Numbered from the stretch's first letter, positions 48,488 to 57,366 are shown. The stretch is 64,000 nt of DNA from Paenibacillus faecis (GCF_008084145.1 NZ_VSDO01000002.1:682001-746000), one strand, 5' to 3'. The notes: generated by a model from the letters alone, not told the origin. Numbers and translations: made by a program.

Positions 48488-49909
48488 ATGGCGATTACAT
48501 GCGATGTGGCGGTACTCGGGGGAGGAACCGGCGGATATATCGCCGCGATTCGTGCGGCTCAGTTGGGGAAAGAGGTCGTAATCATCGAAAAGGACAAGCT
48601 CGGTGGAACCTGCCTGCACCGCGGATGTATTCCGAGCAAAGCATTGCTCCGGAGTGCGGAATTGTATGCGCAAATGAAGAACAGCGAGAGCTATGGCATT
48701 GAAACGGCCGGCGTTTCCCTGGTGTTTCCGAAAGTTCAGGAACGGAAGCAGGGAATTGTCGATCAGTTATATAAAGGCGTGCAGTATTTGATGCGCAAAA
48801 ATAAAATCAAGGTGCTGGAAGGGACCGGCCGGATTATCGGGCCTTCGATTTTCTCGCCGAAAAGCGGAGCCGTGGCGGTGGAACTAAGCGATGGAGAGAT
48901 GGAGACGGTCGTTCCGGCCAACCTGATTATCGCCACGGGATCACGCCCACGGACGTTACCGGAATTGACGCCGGACGGAGTTCATATCCTGAGCAGCGAC
49001 GAAGCCTTGGCGCTTGAGAAGCTGCCAGAATCGATGATTATTGTCGGCGGCGGCGTGATCGGGGTGGAATGGGCGTCTTTGCTGCATGATTTCGGCGTTA
49101 AGGTGACGGTTGTCGAAGCGGCGGAACAGCTGTTGCCGGCCGAAGACGAAGAGGTGGCCCGCGAGCTGCTGAAACAATTGCAGCGACGGGGAATCGAGGT
49201 GTTGACCGGGGCCAAGGTACTGACCGACACGTACCGGGTGGAGGAGAACCGCGTGCATATTACGGCGCAAAGCGGTGAAACCGTCGTTGAATTGACGGGG
49301 GATCAACTGCTGGTCTCGGTCGGGCGTCAAGCCAACGTGGAAAATATCGGATTGGAAAATACCGATATCGGACTGCACCAGGGCTTTATTCGCGTCAACG
49401 AACATATGCAAACGACCGAGCCTCATATTTACGCGATCGGCGACTGCATCGGCGGTCTGCAGCTGGCTCATGCCGCCAGCCATGAAGGGATTGTGGCGGT
49501 AAACCACCTGGCGGGTGAGCCGTCTCACGGCTATAGAACCGAACAGGTTCCGCGCTGCGTTTACACCCGGCCGGAAGTGGCCTCCGTCGGCTGGACCGAG
49601 GCGGAAGCCAAGCGTCAGGGAAGGAATGTGAAAACGGCGAAGGTCCCTTTTACCGCGATCGGAAAAGCTTTGGTGCAAGGGGAGCCGGAAGGGTTTGTAA
49701 AGATGGTCGCCGATGCCGAAACCGAGGATTTGCTCGGGGTACAAATCATCGGAGCCCATGCGACGGAGTTGATCGCACAGGCCGCGTTGGCCCAGCTTCT
49801 TGACGCGACGCCGTGGGAAATCGGCCAAGCCGTTTACGCCCATCCTTCGCTCTCCGAAATTATCGGGGAAGCTGCGCTGGCTGTCGAAGGACGTTCCCTT
49901 TCCCTATAG
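48488..49909 (+). CDS. lpdV: Dihydrolipoyl dehydrogenase (E3)
   Basis: Flavoprotein of 473 residues reoxidising dihydrolipoyl groups of the adjacent E2 with NAD. The FAD motif VLGGGTGGYIAAIRAA is at the N-terminus, the redox disulphide C42/C47 is in GGTCLHRGCIPSKAL, the NAD motif is IIVGGGVIGVEWASLL and the active-site His-Glu pair is in AHPSLSEIIGEAAL. The start at 48488 has GTGGGAG upstream. Position before E1 alpha/beta and E2 marks it as the branched-chain complex E3. Confidence 0.95.
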   Translation: MAITCDVAVLGGGTGGYIAAIRAAQLGKEVVIIEKDKLGGTCLHRGCIPSKALLRSAELYAQMKNSESYGIETAGVSLVFPKVQERKQGIVDQLYKGVQYLMRKNKIKVLEGTGRIIGPSIFSPKSGAVAVELSDGEMETVVPANLIIATGSRPRTLPELTPDGVHILSSDEALALEKLPESMIIVGGGVIGVEWASLLHDFGVKVTVVEAAEQLLPAEDEEVARELLKQLQRRGIEVLTGAKVLTDTYRVEENRVHITAQSGETVVELTGDQLLVSVGRQANVENIGLENTDIGLHQGFIRVNEHMQTTEPHIYAIGDCIGGLQLAHAASHEGIVAVNHLAGEPSHGYRTEQVPRCVYTRPEVASVGWTEAEAKRQGRNVKTAKVPFTAIGKALVQGEPEGFVKMVADAETEDLLGVQIIGAHATELIAQAALAQLLDATPWEIGQAVYAHPSLSEIIGEAALAVEGRSLSL

Positions 49910-49910
49910 T

Positions 49911-49960
49911 GATAACTATTATTTTCTTTTTCCGGCGAAAGGGATTATAATAAGGTTATC
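49911..49960 (+). promoter_or_regulatory. Palindrome with embedded -10 upstream of bkdAA
   Basis: GATAACTATTAT (49911-49922) is the inverse of ATAATA-AG-GTTATC (49947-49960 with a two-base bulge). TATAAT at 49946-49951 is a possible -10. It could be an operator for bkdAA-AB-B; no known consensus (CodY, BkdR) is matched. Confidence 0.35.
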
Positions 49961-50026
49961 CCAAGTCTTAGTACCAGGTTTTAAGATGAGCTAAAGACAC
50001 GGGTCCAAAAAAAGGAGGTAACTCCC

Positions 50027-51049
50027 ATGAATGCGAAAAGTTCCATAAAAACAGCACCCCAACATGAGCAGCTCGGATTGTCGGATGCCGAAGTGGTGGA
50101 CATGTACAGATATATGCTGCTCGCGCGGAAATTCGACGAACGGAATTTGTTGCTGCAGCGGGCGGGCAAAATTAATTTTCACGTCTCCGGGATCGGACAG
50201 GAAACCGCGCAGGTCGCGGCCGCGTTCGCGCTGGATCGCGAGCGGGATTATTTCCTGCCTTATTACCGGGATTACGGGTTCGTGCTGTCCGTCGGCATGA
50301 CGTTAAAGGAATTGATGCTCTCCGCGTTTGCCAAGGCGGAAGACCCGAACAGCGGCGGCCGTCAAATGCCGGGGCATTTCGGCAGCAAACGGCTGCGGAT
50401 CGTGACCGGCTCCAGCCCGGTGACTACGCAGGTCCCGCATGCGGTCGGCTTCGCCCTGGCGGCCAAGATGAAGAAGCAGGACATCGTGTCTTTTGTAACG
50501 TTTGGCGAGGGCTCCAGCAACCAGGGCGATTTTCACGAAGGATTGAATTTTGCCGGGGTTCAGAAGCTGCCGGTCATTTTTATGTGCGAGAACAACCAGT
50601 ATGCCATTTCCGTACCGATCAAGAAACAGCTTGCCGGCAAAGTGTCCGATCGTGCGCTCGGCTATGGCTTCCCGGGCGTCCGCGTCGACGGCAATGACGC
50701 GTTGGAAGTGTATCGGGTCGTGAAAGAAGCGCGGGAACGCGCCGTTCGCGGCGAGGGTCCGACCTTGATCGAAGCGATGATGTACCGGCTGTCGCCTCAC
50801 TCGACTTCGGATAACGATCTGGCTTACCGGACCAAAGAGGAAGTGGATGAGAACTGGAAGAAGGACGGGATTCCCAAGATGAAATCCTATCTTATCCAGC
50901 ACGGCTTATGGAGCGAAGAGCAGGATGAGGCGCTGCACCGGGAAATTTCGCAGCAGCTCAAGGATGCCATCGAAGCTGCCGAACTGGCGCCGTTCCCGAA
51001 GCCGGAAGATACGCTTCTGCACGTGTATGCCAGCGAAGGGGAGGAATAA
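50027..51049 (+). CDS. bkdAA: Branched-chain 2-oxoacid dehydrogenase E1 alpha
   Basis: E1 alpha subunit of 340 residues; with E1 beta it decarboxylates branched 2-oxoacids from Val, Leu and Ile using ThDP. The ThDP motif is GEGSSNQGDFHEGLNFAGVQ with CENNQYA following; the phosphorylation-loop region is YRLSPHSTSDND. AAAGGAGG lies upstream. In Paenibacillus this supplies branched acyl-CoA primers for iso/anteiso fatty acids. It is followed after three bases by E1 beta. Confidence 0.93.
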   Translation: MNAKSSIKTAPQHEQLGLSDAEVVDMYRYMLLARKFDERNLLLQRAGKINFHVSGIGQETAQVAAAFALDRERDYFLPYYRDYGFVLSVGMTLKELMLSAFAKAEDPNSGGRQMPGHFGSKRLRIVTGSSPVTTQVPHAVGFALAAKMKKQDIVSFVTFGEGSSNQGDFHEGLNFAGVQKLPVIFMCENNQYAISVPIKKQLAGKVSDRALGYGFPGVRVDGNDALEVYRVVKEARERAVRGEGPTLIEAMMYRLSPHSTSDNDLAYRTKEEVDENWKKDGIPKMKSYLIQHGLWSEEQDEALHREISQQLKDAIEAAELAPFPKPEDTLLHVYASEGEE

Positions 51050-51052
51050 ACC

Positions 51053-52039
51053 ATGCCGGTTATGGAATATATCGATGCGATTCGTCTCGCCATGAAAGAA
51101 GAGATGGAGCGGGACGAAAATGTATTTGTGTTAGGTGAAGACGTCGGGGTCAAGGGCGGGGTTTTCACAACGACCAAAGGTCTTCAGGAGCAATTCGGCG
51201 AACTTCGCGTACTGGATACGCCGTTGGCGGAGTCCGCCATCGCCGGAGTGGCGATCGGCGCGGCCATGTACGGCATGAAGCCGATCGCGGAGATGCAGTA
51301 CTCCGATTTCATGCTCCCCGCCACGAACCAGATCATCAGCGAAGCGGCCAAAATCCGCTACCGCTCCAACAACGATTGGAACTGTCCGGTCGTGGTGCGG
51401 GCTCCGATCGGCGGGGGGATTTTCGGCGGATTGTATCATTCCCAATGTCCGGAGTCGATTTTTTTCGGGACGCCGGGATTGAAGATCGTAGCGCCGTATT
51501 CTGCTTACGATGCCAAGGGATTGCTCAAGGCCGCCGTTCGGGACCCGGACCCCGTCTTGTTCTTTGAGAACAAAAAATGCTATAAGCTCATTAAAGAGGA
51601 CGTGCCTGAGGACGACTACATCGTTCCGATCGGCAAAGCGAACGTGCTCCGCGAAGGCACGGATATCACGGTGATCGGATACAGCCTTCCGCTCCATTTT
51701 GCGATGCAGGCGGCAGCCGAGCTTGAAGCGGAGGCAGGAATCAGCGCGCACATCCTGGATCTGCGCACCCTTCAGCCGCTGGACCGCGAAGCGATCGTGG
51801 AAGCGGCGCGGAAGACGGGGAAGGTGCTGATCGTGCACGAAGACAACAAGACCGGCGGCGTGGGCGCGGAGGTAACCGCGATCATTGCGGAGGAGTGCCT
51901 GTTCGAACTGGATGCTCCGATTCAAAGACTGTGCGGGCCCGACGTCCCGGCGATGCCGATCAGCCCGCCGATGGAGAAGTTCTTTATGCTGAGCAAAGAT
52001 AAAGTTAAAGAAGCGATGCTGCAATTGGCACTTTTTTAA
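51053..52039 (+). CDS. bkdAB: Branched-chain 2-oxoacid dehydrogenase E1 beta
   Basis: E1 beta subunit of 328 residues of the transketolase family. It has VFVLGEDVGVKGGVF, DTPLAESAIAGVAIGAAMYG and RAPIGGGIFGGLYHSQ, with the C-terminal VLIVHEDNKTGGVGAEV. Three bases separate it from E1 alpha, and 21 bases from E2, so the subunits are translated together. Confidence 0.94.
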   Translation: MPVMEYIDAIRLAMKEEMERDENVFVLGEDVGVKGGVFTTTKGLQEQFGELRVLDTPLAESAIAGVAIGAAMYGMKPIAEMQYSDFMLPATNQIISEAAKIRYRSNNDWNCPVVVRAPIGGGIFGGLYHSQCPESIFFGTPGLKIVAPYSAYDAKGLLKAAVRDPDPVLFFENKKCYKLIKEDVPEDDYIVPIGKANVLREGTDITVIGYSLPLHFAMQAAAELEAEAGISAHILDLRTLQPLDREAIVEAARKTGKVLIVHEDNKTGGVGAEVTAIIAEECLFELDAPIQRLCGPDVPAMPISPPMEKFFMLSKDKVKEAMLQLALF

Positions 52040-52060
52040 AGCAGGGGAGTGAGAGCGGAT

Positions 52061-53428
52061 ATGTCAAACAAACAGCTAACCGATGTCGTTATGCCTCAGC
52101 TCGCGGAATCGCTCGTTTCGGCCACGATCGGCAAGTGGCTTAAGCAGCCGGGTGACCGGGTTGAACAATATGAACCGATTTGCGAAGTGATTACGGATAA
52201 GGTAAATGCGGAGATTCCGTCGACCCTCGACGGGATCATGGGCGAGCTTCTGGCGAAGGAAGGCGAGGAAGTTTCCGTCGGTACGGTGATTTGCCGGATC
52301 GAGACGGAATCGGCGGCTTCGGCCCCGGCCGGGACAGCGCCGACGGAGGCCCAGGCCCAAGCGGCCGCTCCGGGCGAACCCGGCGAAGGGTCGCAGCGCC
52401 ATCGCTACTCGCCGGCCGTGCAGACCTTGGCCGCCGAGCATGGCGTAGACCTTCGGTCCGTTCCCGGCACCGGGCTGGGCGGACGCATCACGCGCAAGGA
52501 TGTGCTCGCGTATATCGCGGGTGGCGGCGGGGGGAACGCCGCACAGGCGCCGACGCAGCCATCGGTACAGCCGGCGGTGCAGCCGTCGGCCGTCAGCCAG
52601 CCCGCTGCGCCGCCGGCGATTCCGGTCGCCGCGGATCTGAGCCGGGCGGTTTCCGAACCGGTGCGCCATTCCGGCCTGCATTTGACCGAAACGCCGCGCA
52701 TCCCGACGATCGAAGTCGAGGGCGGGGACCGGTCCGAATATTTCATCGACGTCACCCCGATCCGCAATACGATTGCGACCCGGATGCGCCAAAGCGTGTC
52801 GGAAATTCCGCACGGCTGGATGATGATTGAGGTGGACGTGACAAACCTTGTCCAGCTCCGCAACAAAATCAAGGACGAGTTCAAGCGCAAGGAAGGGGTC
52901 AACCTGACTTATCTGGCCTTCCTGCTCAAAGCGGTCGTGAGCGCGATCAAGGACTATCCGATCATGAACTCGGTGTGGGCCGTCGACAAAATCATCGTCA
53001 AACGCGATATCAACATCTCCCTGGCCGTCGGCACCGAGGATTCGGTCCTGACCCCGGTCATCAAGAAGGCCGATCAGAAGAACATCGCCGGCCTGGCCCG
53101 GGAAATCGACGAATTGGCGACCAAAGTGCGCGCCGGCAAGCTGAAGCTCGACGACATGCAGGGCGGCACTTTTACGGTAAACAATACGGGCTCCTTCGGC
53201 TCGATTCTGACCCAGCCGATTATCAACTACCCGCAGGCGGCGATTTTGACTTTCGAGTCCATCGTGAAAAAGCCGGTTGTGATCAACGATATGATCGCGG
53301 TCCGTTCGATGGCCAATCTGTGCCTGTCGCTCGACCACCGGATTCTGGACGGCGTGATTTGCGGAAGATTTATGCAGCGCGTCAAAGACAATATGGAAAG
53401 TTATTCGCTCGATACGCAAGTCTATTGA
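52061..53428 (+). CDS. bkdB: Branched-chain 2-oxoacid dehydrogenase E2 (lipoamide acyltransferase)
   Basis: E2 core of 455 residues. One lipoyl domain (about 5-80) has the lipoylation lysine K47 in ITDKVNAEI. An Ala/Pro-rich linker leads to a peripheral subunit-binding domain (about 110-150, RYSPAVQTLAAEHGVDLRSV), a second Ala/Pro/Gln linker and the catalytic domain with DHRILDG (His near 426). The start at 52061 has AGGGGAGTG upstream. lipB, whose product begins lipoylation, is directly downstream. Confidence 0.95.
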   Translation: MSNKQLTDVVMPQLAESLVSATIGKWLKQPGDRVEQYEPICEVITDKVNAEIPSTLDGIMGELLAKEGEEVSVGTVICRIETESAASAPAGTAPTEAQAQAAAPGEPGEGSQRHRYSPAVQTLAAEHGVDLRSVPGTGLGGRITRKDVLAYIAGGGGGNAAQAPTQPSVQPAVQPSAVSQPAAPPAIPVAADLSRAVSEPVRHSGLHLTETPRIPTIEVEGGDRSEYFIDVTPIRNTIATRMRQSVSEIPHGWMMIEVDVTNLVQLRNKIKDEFKRKEGVNLTYLAFLLKAVVSAIKDYPIMNSVWAVDKIIVKRDINISLAVGTEDSVLTPVIKKADQKNIAGLAREIDELATKVRAGKLKLDDMQGGTFTVNNTGSFGSILTQPIINYPQAAILTFESIVKKPVVINDMIAVRSMANLCLSLDHRILDGVICGRFMQRVKDNMESYSLDTQVY

Positions 53429-53444
53429 TGTGGAGGCGGCGGCA

Positions 53445-54122
53445 ATGACGAGATCCTTGCATATTTCTTATATTCAGGAGATGGAATACGGAGAGGCTTG
53501 GGACAAGCAAAAACAGCTTGTCCGGGCCATTGATGAACAGCAGCAGGGGGAACACCTGCTGCTTCTTCAGCATCCGCCGACTTATACGATCGGCTCGCAG
53601 CGGCACCCCGAGCATCTCCTGCTCGGTCCCGAGCAGCTGCGCGAACAGGGCATCGCCCTGTTTGAAATCGACCGCGGCGGGGATATTACATATCATGGCC
53701 CCGGTCAGTTGGTCGGCTACCCTCTTCTGTATCTTGAAGGCGGAAAAGGTCTGGATTTGCACGGGTACTTGCGCAATCTGGAGCAGGTGATTATCAATTA
53801 CCTGGGGAGCTGCGGGATCGAAGGCTCCCGGAAACCGGAGTACACCGGGGTATGGGTAGGTGACGAAAAGATCTGCGCGATCGGCGTGAAATTCAATAAA
53901 TGCCGCCAGCGCAAAGGGTTTGTCACGAGCCACGGTTTTGCGCTTAACGTCAAGGCGGGGATTGGCCGGGAGGGGTTCCGGGGCATTATTCCTTGCGGCA
54001 TTCAGGAGTATGGCGTCACTTCGCTTGAGGATGTAACCGGGCGCAGTTACGATGTCGAAGAAACGGCACGTGAAATCGTGCCGTATTTTACCGAGCTGTT
54101 CGGGTATACGGGGGAGCTGTGA
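53445..54122 (+). CDS. lipB: Octanoyltransferase LipB
   Basis: Transfers octanoate from acyl carrier protein to lipoyl domains, the first step of lipoate synthesis; 225 residues. RGGDITYHGPGQLVGYPLLY is the family signature; the catalytic Lys is in KICAIGVKF and the Cys in IIPCGIQEYGVTSL. GGAGGCGG precedes ATG 53445. This is the LipB type, not the LipM used by B. subtilis. It lies 16 bases after bkdB, matching a supply role for that E2. Confidence 0.94.
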   Translation: MTRSLHISYIQEMEYGEAWDKQKQLVRAIDEQQQGEHLLLLQHPPTYTIGSQRHPEHLLLGPEQLREQGIALFEIDRGGDITYHGPGQLVGYPLLYLEGGKGLDLHGYLRNLEQVIINYLGSCGIEGSRKPEYTGVWVGDEKICAIGVKFNKCRQRKGFVTSHGFALNVKAGIGREGFRGIIPCGIQEYGVTSLEDVTGRSYDVEETAREIVPYFTELFGYTGEL

Positions 54123-54132
54123 GCCCTTAACA

Positions 54133-54231
54133 TCAGCGAATGAACAGCGGCTCCAACAAAGCGATCAGCGTAGAAGCGAGCATGGAAAACAGCATGACGT
54201 ATACGACGATTTTGAACCATTTATTTTTCAT
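54133..54231 (-). CDS. Prli42-like small membrane peptide
   Basis: Minus-strand ORF of 32 residues starting MKNKWFKIVVYVMLFSMLAS, with a basic N-terminus, one membrane helix (about 7-26) and a short tail. This pattern and length match Prli42-type peptides, which in Listeria anchor the stressosome to the membrane. GAAGGAG lies about 12 bases upstream of its start. It ends ten bases from the lipB stop. No stressosome gene is in the window, so the role here is open. Confidence 0.62.
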   Translation of the reverse strand: MKNKWFKIVVYVMLFSMLASTLIALLEPLFIR

Positions 54232-54313
54232 AGCGCAAAAAATCTCCTTCACGGACATAAATTTAGAGCATTCCTAATTATATTATCGTAAATACGAAAG
54301 CGAGGAAAGTCCA

Positions 54314-55450
54314 GTGATCAATAGAGAAAGGCTCATTCAGCAATTTCTGGAGCTCGTTCAAATCGACAGCGAGACCAAGCACGAACGGGAGATCGCCGAT
54401 TTCCTGAAGGCCAAGTTTACCGAGCTCGGGTTAACGGTCGTCGAGGATGATTCGGCGGCCCGCACCGGCCATGCGGCCGGAAATCTGGTGGCTACCTTGA
54501 AGCCTAGCGATGCGTCCACGTCCCAGGTCCGTCCGTTCTTGTTCACCTGTCATATGGATACGGTCGTTCCCGGGAAAGGGATCAAACCTGTCGTCGGAGA
54601 CGACGGCTATATCCGCAGCGACGGCACGACGATCCTCGGCTCCGACGACAAAGCGGGCGTTGCCGCATTGTTGGAAGTCATACAGGTGCTGCGTGAAAAC
54701 AATCTGCCGCATGGCCAGATCCAGTTTGTGATCACCGCCGGCGAAGAGTCGGCCTTGGCCGGATCCAGAGCGATGCAGCCCGGTCTCCTGGACGCTCAGT
54801 ACGGCTTCGCCATCGATTCGAACGGGGAAGTCGGAACGATCTGCATCGCGGCGCCGACCCGGGCCGAAATCGAAATCGAAATCCTCGGCAAATCGGCCCA
54901 TGCGGGCGTAAATCCGGAGGACGGCATCAGCGCGATTCAGGTCGCGGGCAAAGCGATCGCCCGGATGAAGCTCGGACGGATCGACGAAACGACGACCGCG
55001 AACATCGGCAAGTTTGTGGGCGGCGGGGAGACGAACATTGTGCCGGATCATGTCGTTCTGTATGCCGAAGCGCGCAGCACTTCATTGGAGAAGATCAACC
55101 GGCAGATCGAAAGCATGGAGGAAGCGGTGAAAGCGGTCTGCGGCGAATATGGAACCCGCTATGAGTTCCGCAGCAATCTGGCCTATCCGGCGTTTCATTT
55201 TGAAGAGGACGAGGAAGTTGTGGTGTTGGCGAAAAAAGCCGCACAGCGATTGGGGATGTCGGGACACACGTTTATGTCGGGCGGGGGCAGTGACGCCAAC
55301 GTATTCAACGGCCTAGGGATTCCCACCGTCAATCTGGCTGTCGGCTATGAGGATATCCACACCACCGCGGAACGAATCAAGAGCGAGGATCTCGTCAAAG
55401 TCGCGGAATACGCTCTGGAAATCGTCAACCAATCCTTAAGCAAAAAGTAA
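54314..55450 (+). CDS. M20 family metallopeptidase (peptidase T-like)
   Basis: Zinc-dependent exopeptidase of 378 residues. The metal ligands are in FTCHMDTVVPG (His, Asp), GSDDKAG (bridging Asp), TAGEESALAG (catalytic Glu pair) and the C-terminal HTTAERI (His). A lid/dimerisation domain lies at about 180-290. It resembles YqjE of B. subtilis, annotated PepT-like. It starts at GTG 54314 after GAGGAAAG. The natural peptide substrate is unknown. A strong terminator follows. Confidence 0.92.
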   Translation: MINRERLIQQFLELVQIDSETKHEREIADFLKAKFTELGLTVVEDDSAARTGHAAGNLVATLKPSDASTSQVRPFLFTCHMDTVVPGKGIKPVVGDDGYIRSDGTTILGSDDKAGVAALLEVIQVLRENNLPHGQIQFVITAGEESALAGSRAMQPGLLDAQYGFAIDSNGEVGTICIAAPTRAEIEIEILGKSAHAGVNPEDGISAIQVAGKAIARMKLGRIDETTTANIGKFVGGGETNIVPDHVVLYAEARSTSLEKINRQIESMEEAVKAVCGEYGTRYEFRSNLAYPAFHFEEDEEVVVLAKKAAQRLGMSGHTFMSGGGSDANVFNGLGIPTVNLAVGYEDIHTTAERIKSEDLVKVAEYALEIVNQSLSKK

Positions 55451-55456
55451 ATCGGA

Positions 55457-55507
55457 AACAGCCGCCAGGGGATGCATGATTTCGGACCCGGCGGCTGTTT
55501 CATTTTT
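55457..55507 (+). terminator. Rho-independent terminator
   Basis: AACAGCCGCC pairs with GGCGGCTGTT, followed by a T-rich stretch. It sits between convergent genes and touches the 3' end of the minus-strand gene. Confidence 0.88.
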
Positions 55508-56568
55508 CAATGGGGACGGTGATCGTCGTCTTTCCGGGGAAAATTGCGCCGCTGCGCATAGGTCCATTCCGTGTGCCACGGTACCGTCGAGATGATTTCG
55601 AGCGCCTGGTTCAGCTCGTTCAGATGCTTATCGATTTTGGCCCGCTCCGTCTCGTCCGGACGGTACAGCGAAATACGGCCGGCCAGACGGGATAGGGCGG
55701 CTTGCAGATAACAGGAGCCGGCGGCAAATCGCGCTTCGGCCATATCGGGGCAGGTGGCGGCTAAACTTTCGAAAATGGCGGCAGCCTCATCATAAAGTCC
55801 GTCGTCATGAAGCATCTCTCCATAAATATAGGCGGTTTCACGGAAAGGCGACCGATTGTCCCGGAGAAAACCGTGGCCTAACCGGGCGAGTTGTTCTTTC
55901 GCCAGGTCCAGATATCCCTCCGCATAAAGCGCGCGGATCAGTGCGCAGGCTAGATGCGGGTCGCTTGTTTGGGGTGGCTTGGCATGAGCCGTGCCGGCAG
56001 CAGCCAGCTTTGTCGCGACGGCAATCTGTCCGTATTCGACCGCAAGGCGTATCACTGCGATGGTTTCCTGCAGACTGCGGGGCTCCGCCGAGATTTCTTC
56101 TCCCTTCTCATCCAGGGTCAGTCGGGCGAGCAGTTCAAGGCGTTCGAGCTCGGCCCAAAAGGCTTCGCTTTCCGCACGATCGGACATCTGTTCTTTTCGG
56201 ACGCCTATTTCTTCCAGGGCTCGCCTCGGCTCCCCGCAGTGAAACAAACAGCGGAGATACATCCGAAACATTTCTTCCGCCGGAGGGACCGAAGCGATGC
56301 AGCGATCCAGAGCGTGGCGGTAGGCGCCGAGCCGCACCAGGGTCCGGAACAGCACCCCGTTTGCCTCGTCAGGCGACAGGTTCAGGTGCTTCAAGGATTC
56401 GGCCAGGGATTCGGCCATATCGGCGTCGGAAGCGCTGTATGACCCGAGAAGGGCTCCTTGCTTCAGCAGTTCCGCTTCTGCGTCGGAATCCAGCTCCACG
56501 CCTTCCGGTTCCGCCGGGGGGAGAAACGTCCATCGATTGCTATTCAAGTTTTTCGTCGGTTTATCCAT
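55507..56568 (-). CDS. Helical-repeat (TPR-like) protein
   Basis: Soluble protein of 353 residues. After an acidic N-terminus it is built almost wholly of paired helices such as ANGVLFRTLVRLGAYRHALD, ALIRALYAEGYLDLAKEQLA and TAYIYGEMLHDDGLYDEAAA, the last close to a TPR repeat. The C-terminus is basic and histidine-rich. No signal peptide or catalytic motif is seen. AGGAGAAG precedes the start. It lies nine bases downstream of the MciZ-like gene, so both share a transcript. Function unknown; probably a protein-interaction scaffold. Confidence 0.8.
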   Translation of the reverse strand: MDKPTKNLNSNRWTFLPPAEPEGVELDSDAEAELLKQGALLGSYSASDADMAESLAESLKHLNLSPDEANGVLFRTLVRLGAYRHALDRCIASVPPAEEMFRMYLRCLFHCGEPRRALEEIGVRKEQMSDRAESEAFWAELERLELLARLTLDEKGEEISAEPRSLQETIAVIRLAVEYGQIAVATKLAAAGTAHAKPPQTSDPHLACALIRALYAEGYLDLAKEQLARLGHGFLRDNRSPFRETAYIYGEMLHDDGLYDEAAAIFESLAATCPDMAEARFAAGSCYLQAALSRLAGRISLYRPDETERAKIDKHLNELNQALEIISTVPWHTEWTYAQRRNFPRKDDDHRPH

Positions 56569-56577
56569 CGTCTTCTC

Positions 56578-56718
56578 CTATCTGCAGACGCAGCGGTGGA
56601 GGAGGTCAGCGACCGTCGTCGATGCTCCGGCCTCTTTCTTCCATTGGGACAGAAGAATCCGGATCTGCCAGGCTTTGCCCTGGAAACACATCCTGTTTAC
56701 GGAAAAGTAGCTTTTCAT
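56578..56718 (-). CDS. mciZ: MciZ-like Z-ring inhibitor peptide
   Basis: Minus-strand ORF of 46 residues, starting MKSYFSVNRMCFQGKAWQIR. MciZ of B. subtilis, a 40-residue peptide that caps FtsZ filaments in the sporulating mother cell, has a similar basic beta-strand start and a GKAWEIR motif; here it is GKAWQIR, followed by an amphipathic helix. AAGGAG lies seven bases before ATG 56718. The divergent neighbour is nudF, the expected context as I recall it. The C-terminal HRCVCR tail is an odd addition. Confidence 0.68.
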   Translation of the reverse strand: MKSYFSVNRMCFQGKAWQIRILLSQWKKEAGASTTVADLLHRCVCR

Positions 56719-56799
56719 CGCCATACTCCTTTTTTACGGGTTTGGTATAATAACACCATATGTTCGCAAGGGACAAGTTATGACAGGGGGAGTTTTAAA

Positions 56800-57366
56800 G
56801 TGACAAATTCGAATCCAAAATTGACCGAGAAAACGATCACCACCAAGCCGATATTCAGCGGAAAAGTAATTTCTTTGCAAATCGATACCGTAGAGCTCCC
56901 GGACGGTTCCACGGGAATGCGGGAAATCATCCGTCATCCGGGGGCCGTTGCCGTTTTGGCGGTGAAGGACGGACGCCTTCTGCTGGTCGACCAGTATCGG
57001 CAGGCGTTGGGACGCTGTGAACTGGAAATCCCCGCGGGCAAGCTGGAGGCGGGGGAAGACCCCATGGAGGCCGCCCGCCGGGAGCTTCGGGAAGAAACGG
57101 GCTATCAATGCGCCAAAATAACGCTTCTGCATTCTTTTTACACGTCGCCGGGATTTGCCGATGAAATCATCCACCTCTATTTGGCGGAGGAATTAACGGC
57201 AGGGGACATGGCGCCGGATGAAGATGAGTTCCTGGAAGTCATTGAGGCGAATTATGAGGAAGTGCAGCGGTATATCGAAGAAGGCCGAATCTCCGACGCC
57301 AAGACGATCCTCGCGGCTTACATTTGGCGGCTTCAGTTGATCGGATCGCGGGAGACGGGAAAATGA
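56800..57366 (+). CDS. nudF: ADP-ribose pyrophosphatase (Nudix)
   Basis: Nudix hydrolase of 188 residues splitting ADP-ribose to AMP and ribose 5-phosphate. The Nudix box GKLEAGEDPMEAARRELREE continues to ETGY. The N-terminal TKPIFSGKVISLQIDTVELP is typical of the NudF group. It starts at GTG 56800, seven bases after GGGGGAG; the much longer open frame upstream lies over the divergent mciZ. A TATAAT at 56746-56751 may be its -10. It overlaps the next gene by four bases (ATGA). Confidence 0.93.
   Translation: MTNSNPKLTEKTITTKPIFSGKVISLQIDTVELPDGSTGMREIIRHPGAVAVLAVKDGRLLLVDQYRQALGRCELEIPAGKLEAGEDPMEAARRELREETGYQCAKITLLHSFYTSPGFADEIIHLYLAEELTAGDMAPDEDEFLEVIEANYEEVQRYIEEGRISDAKTILAAYIWRLQLIGSRETGK

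Noticed and set aside
55941..56750. Plus-strand open frames across 55941-57366
   Set aside because: The minus-strand helical-repeat protein and the mciZ-like ORF have proper ribosome binding sites and protein-like composition; nudF itself starts at 56800.
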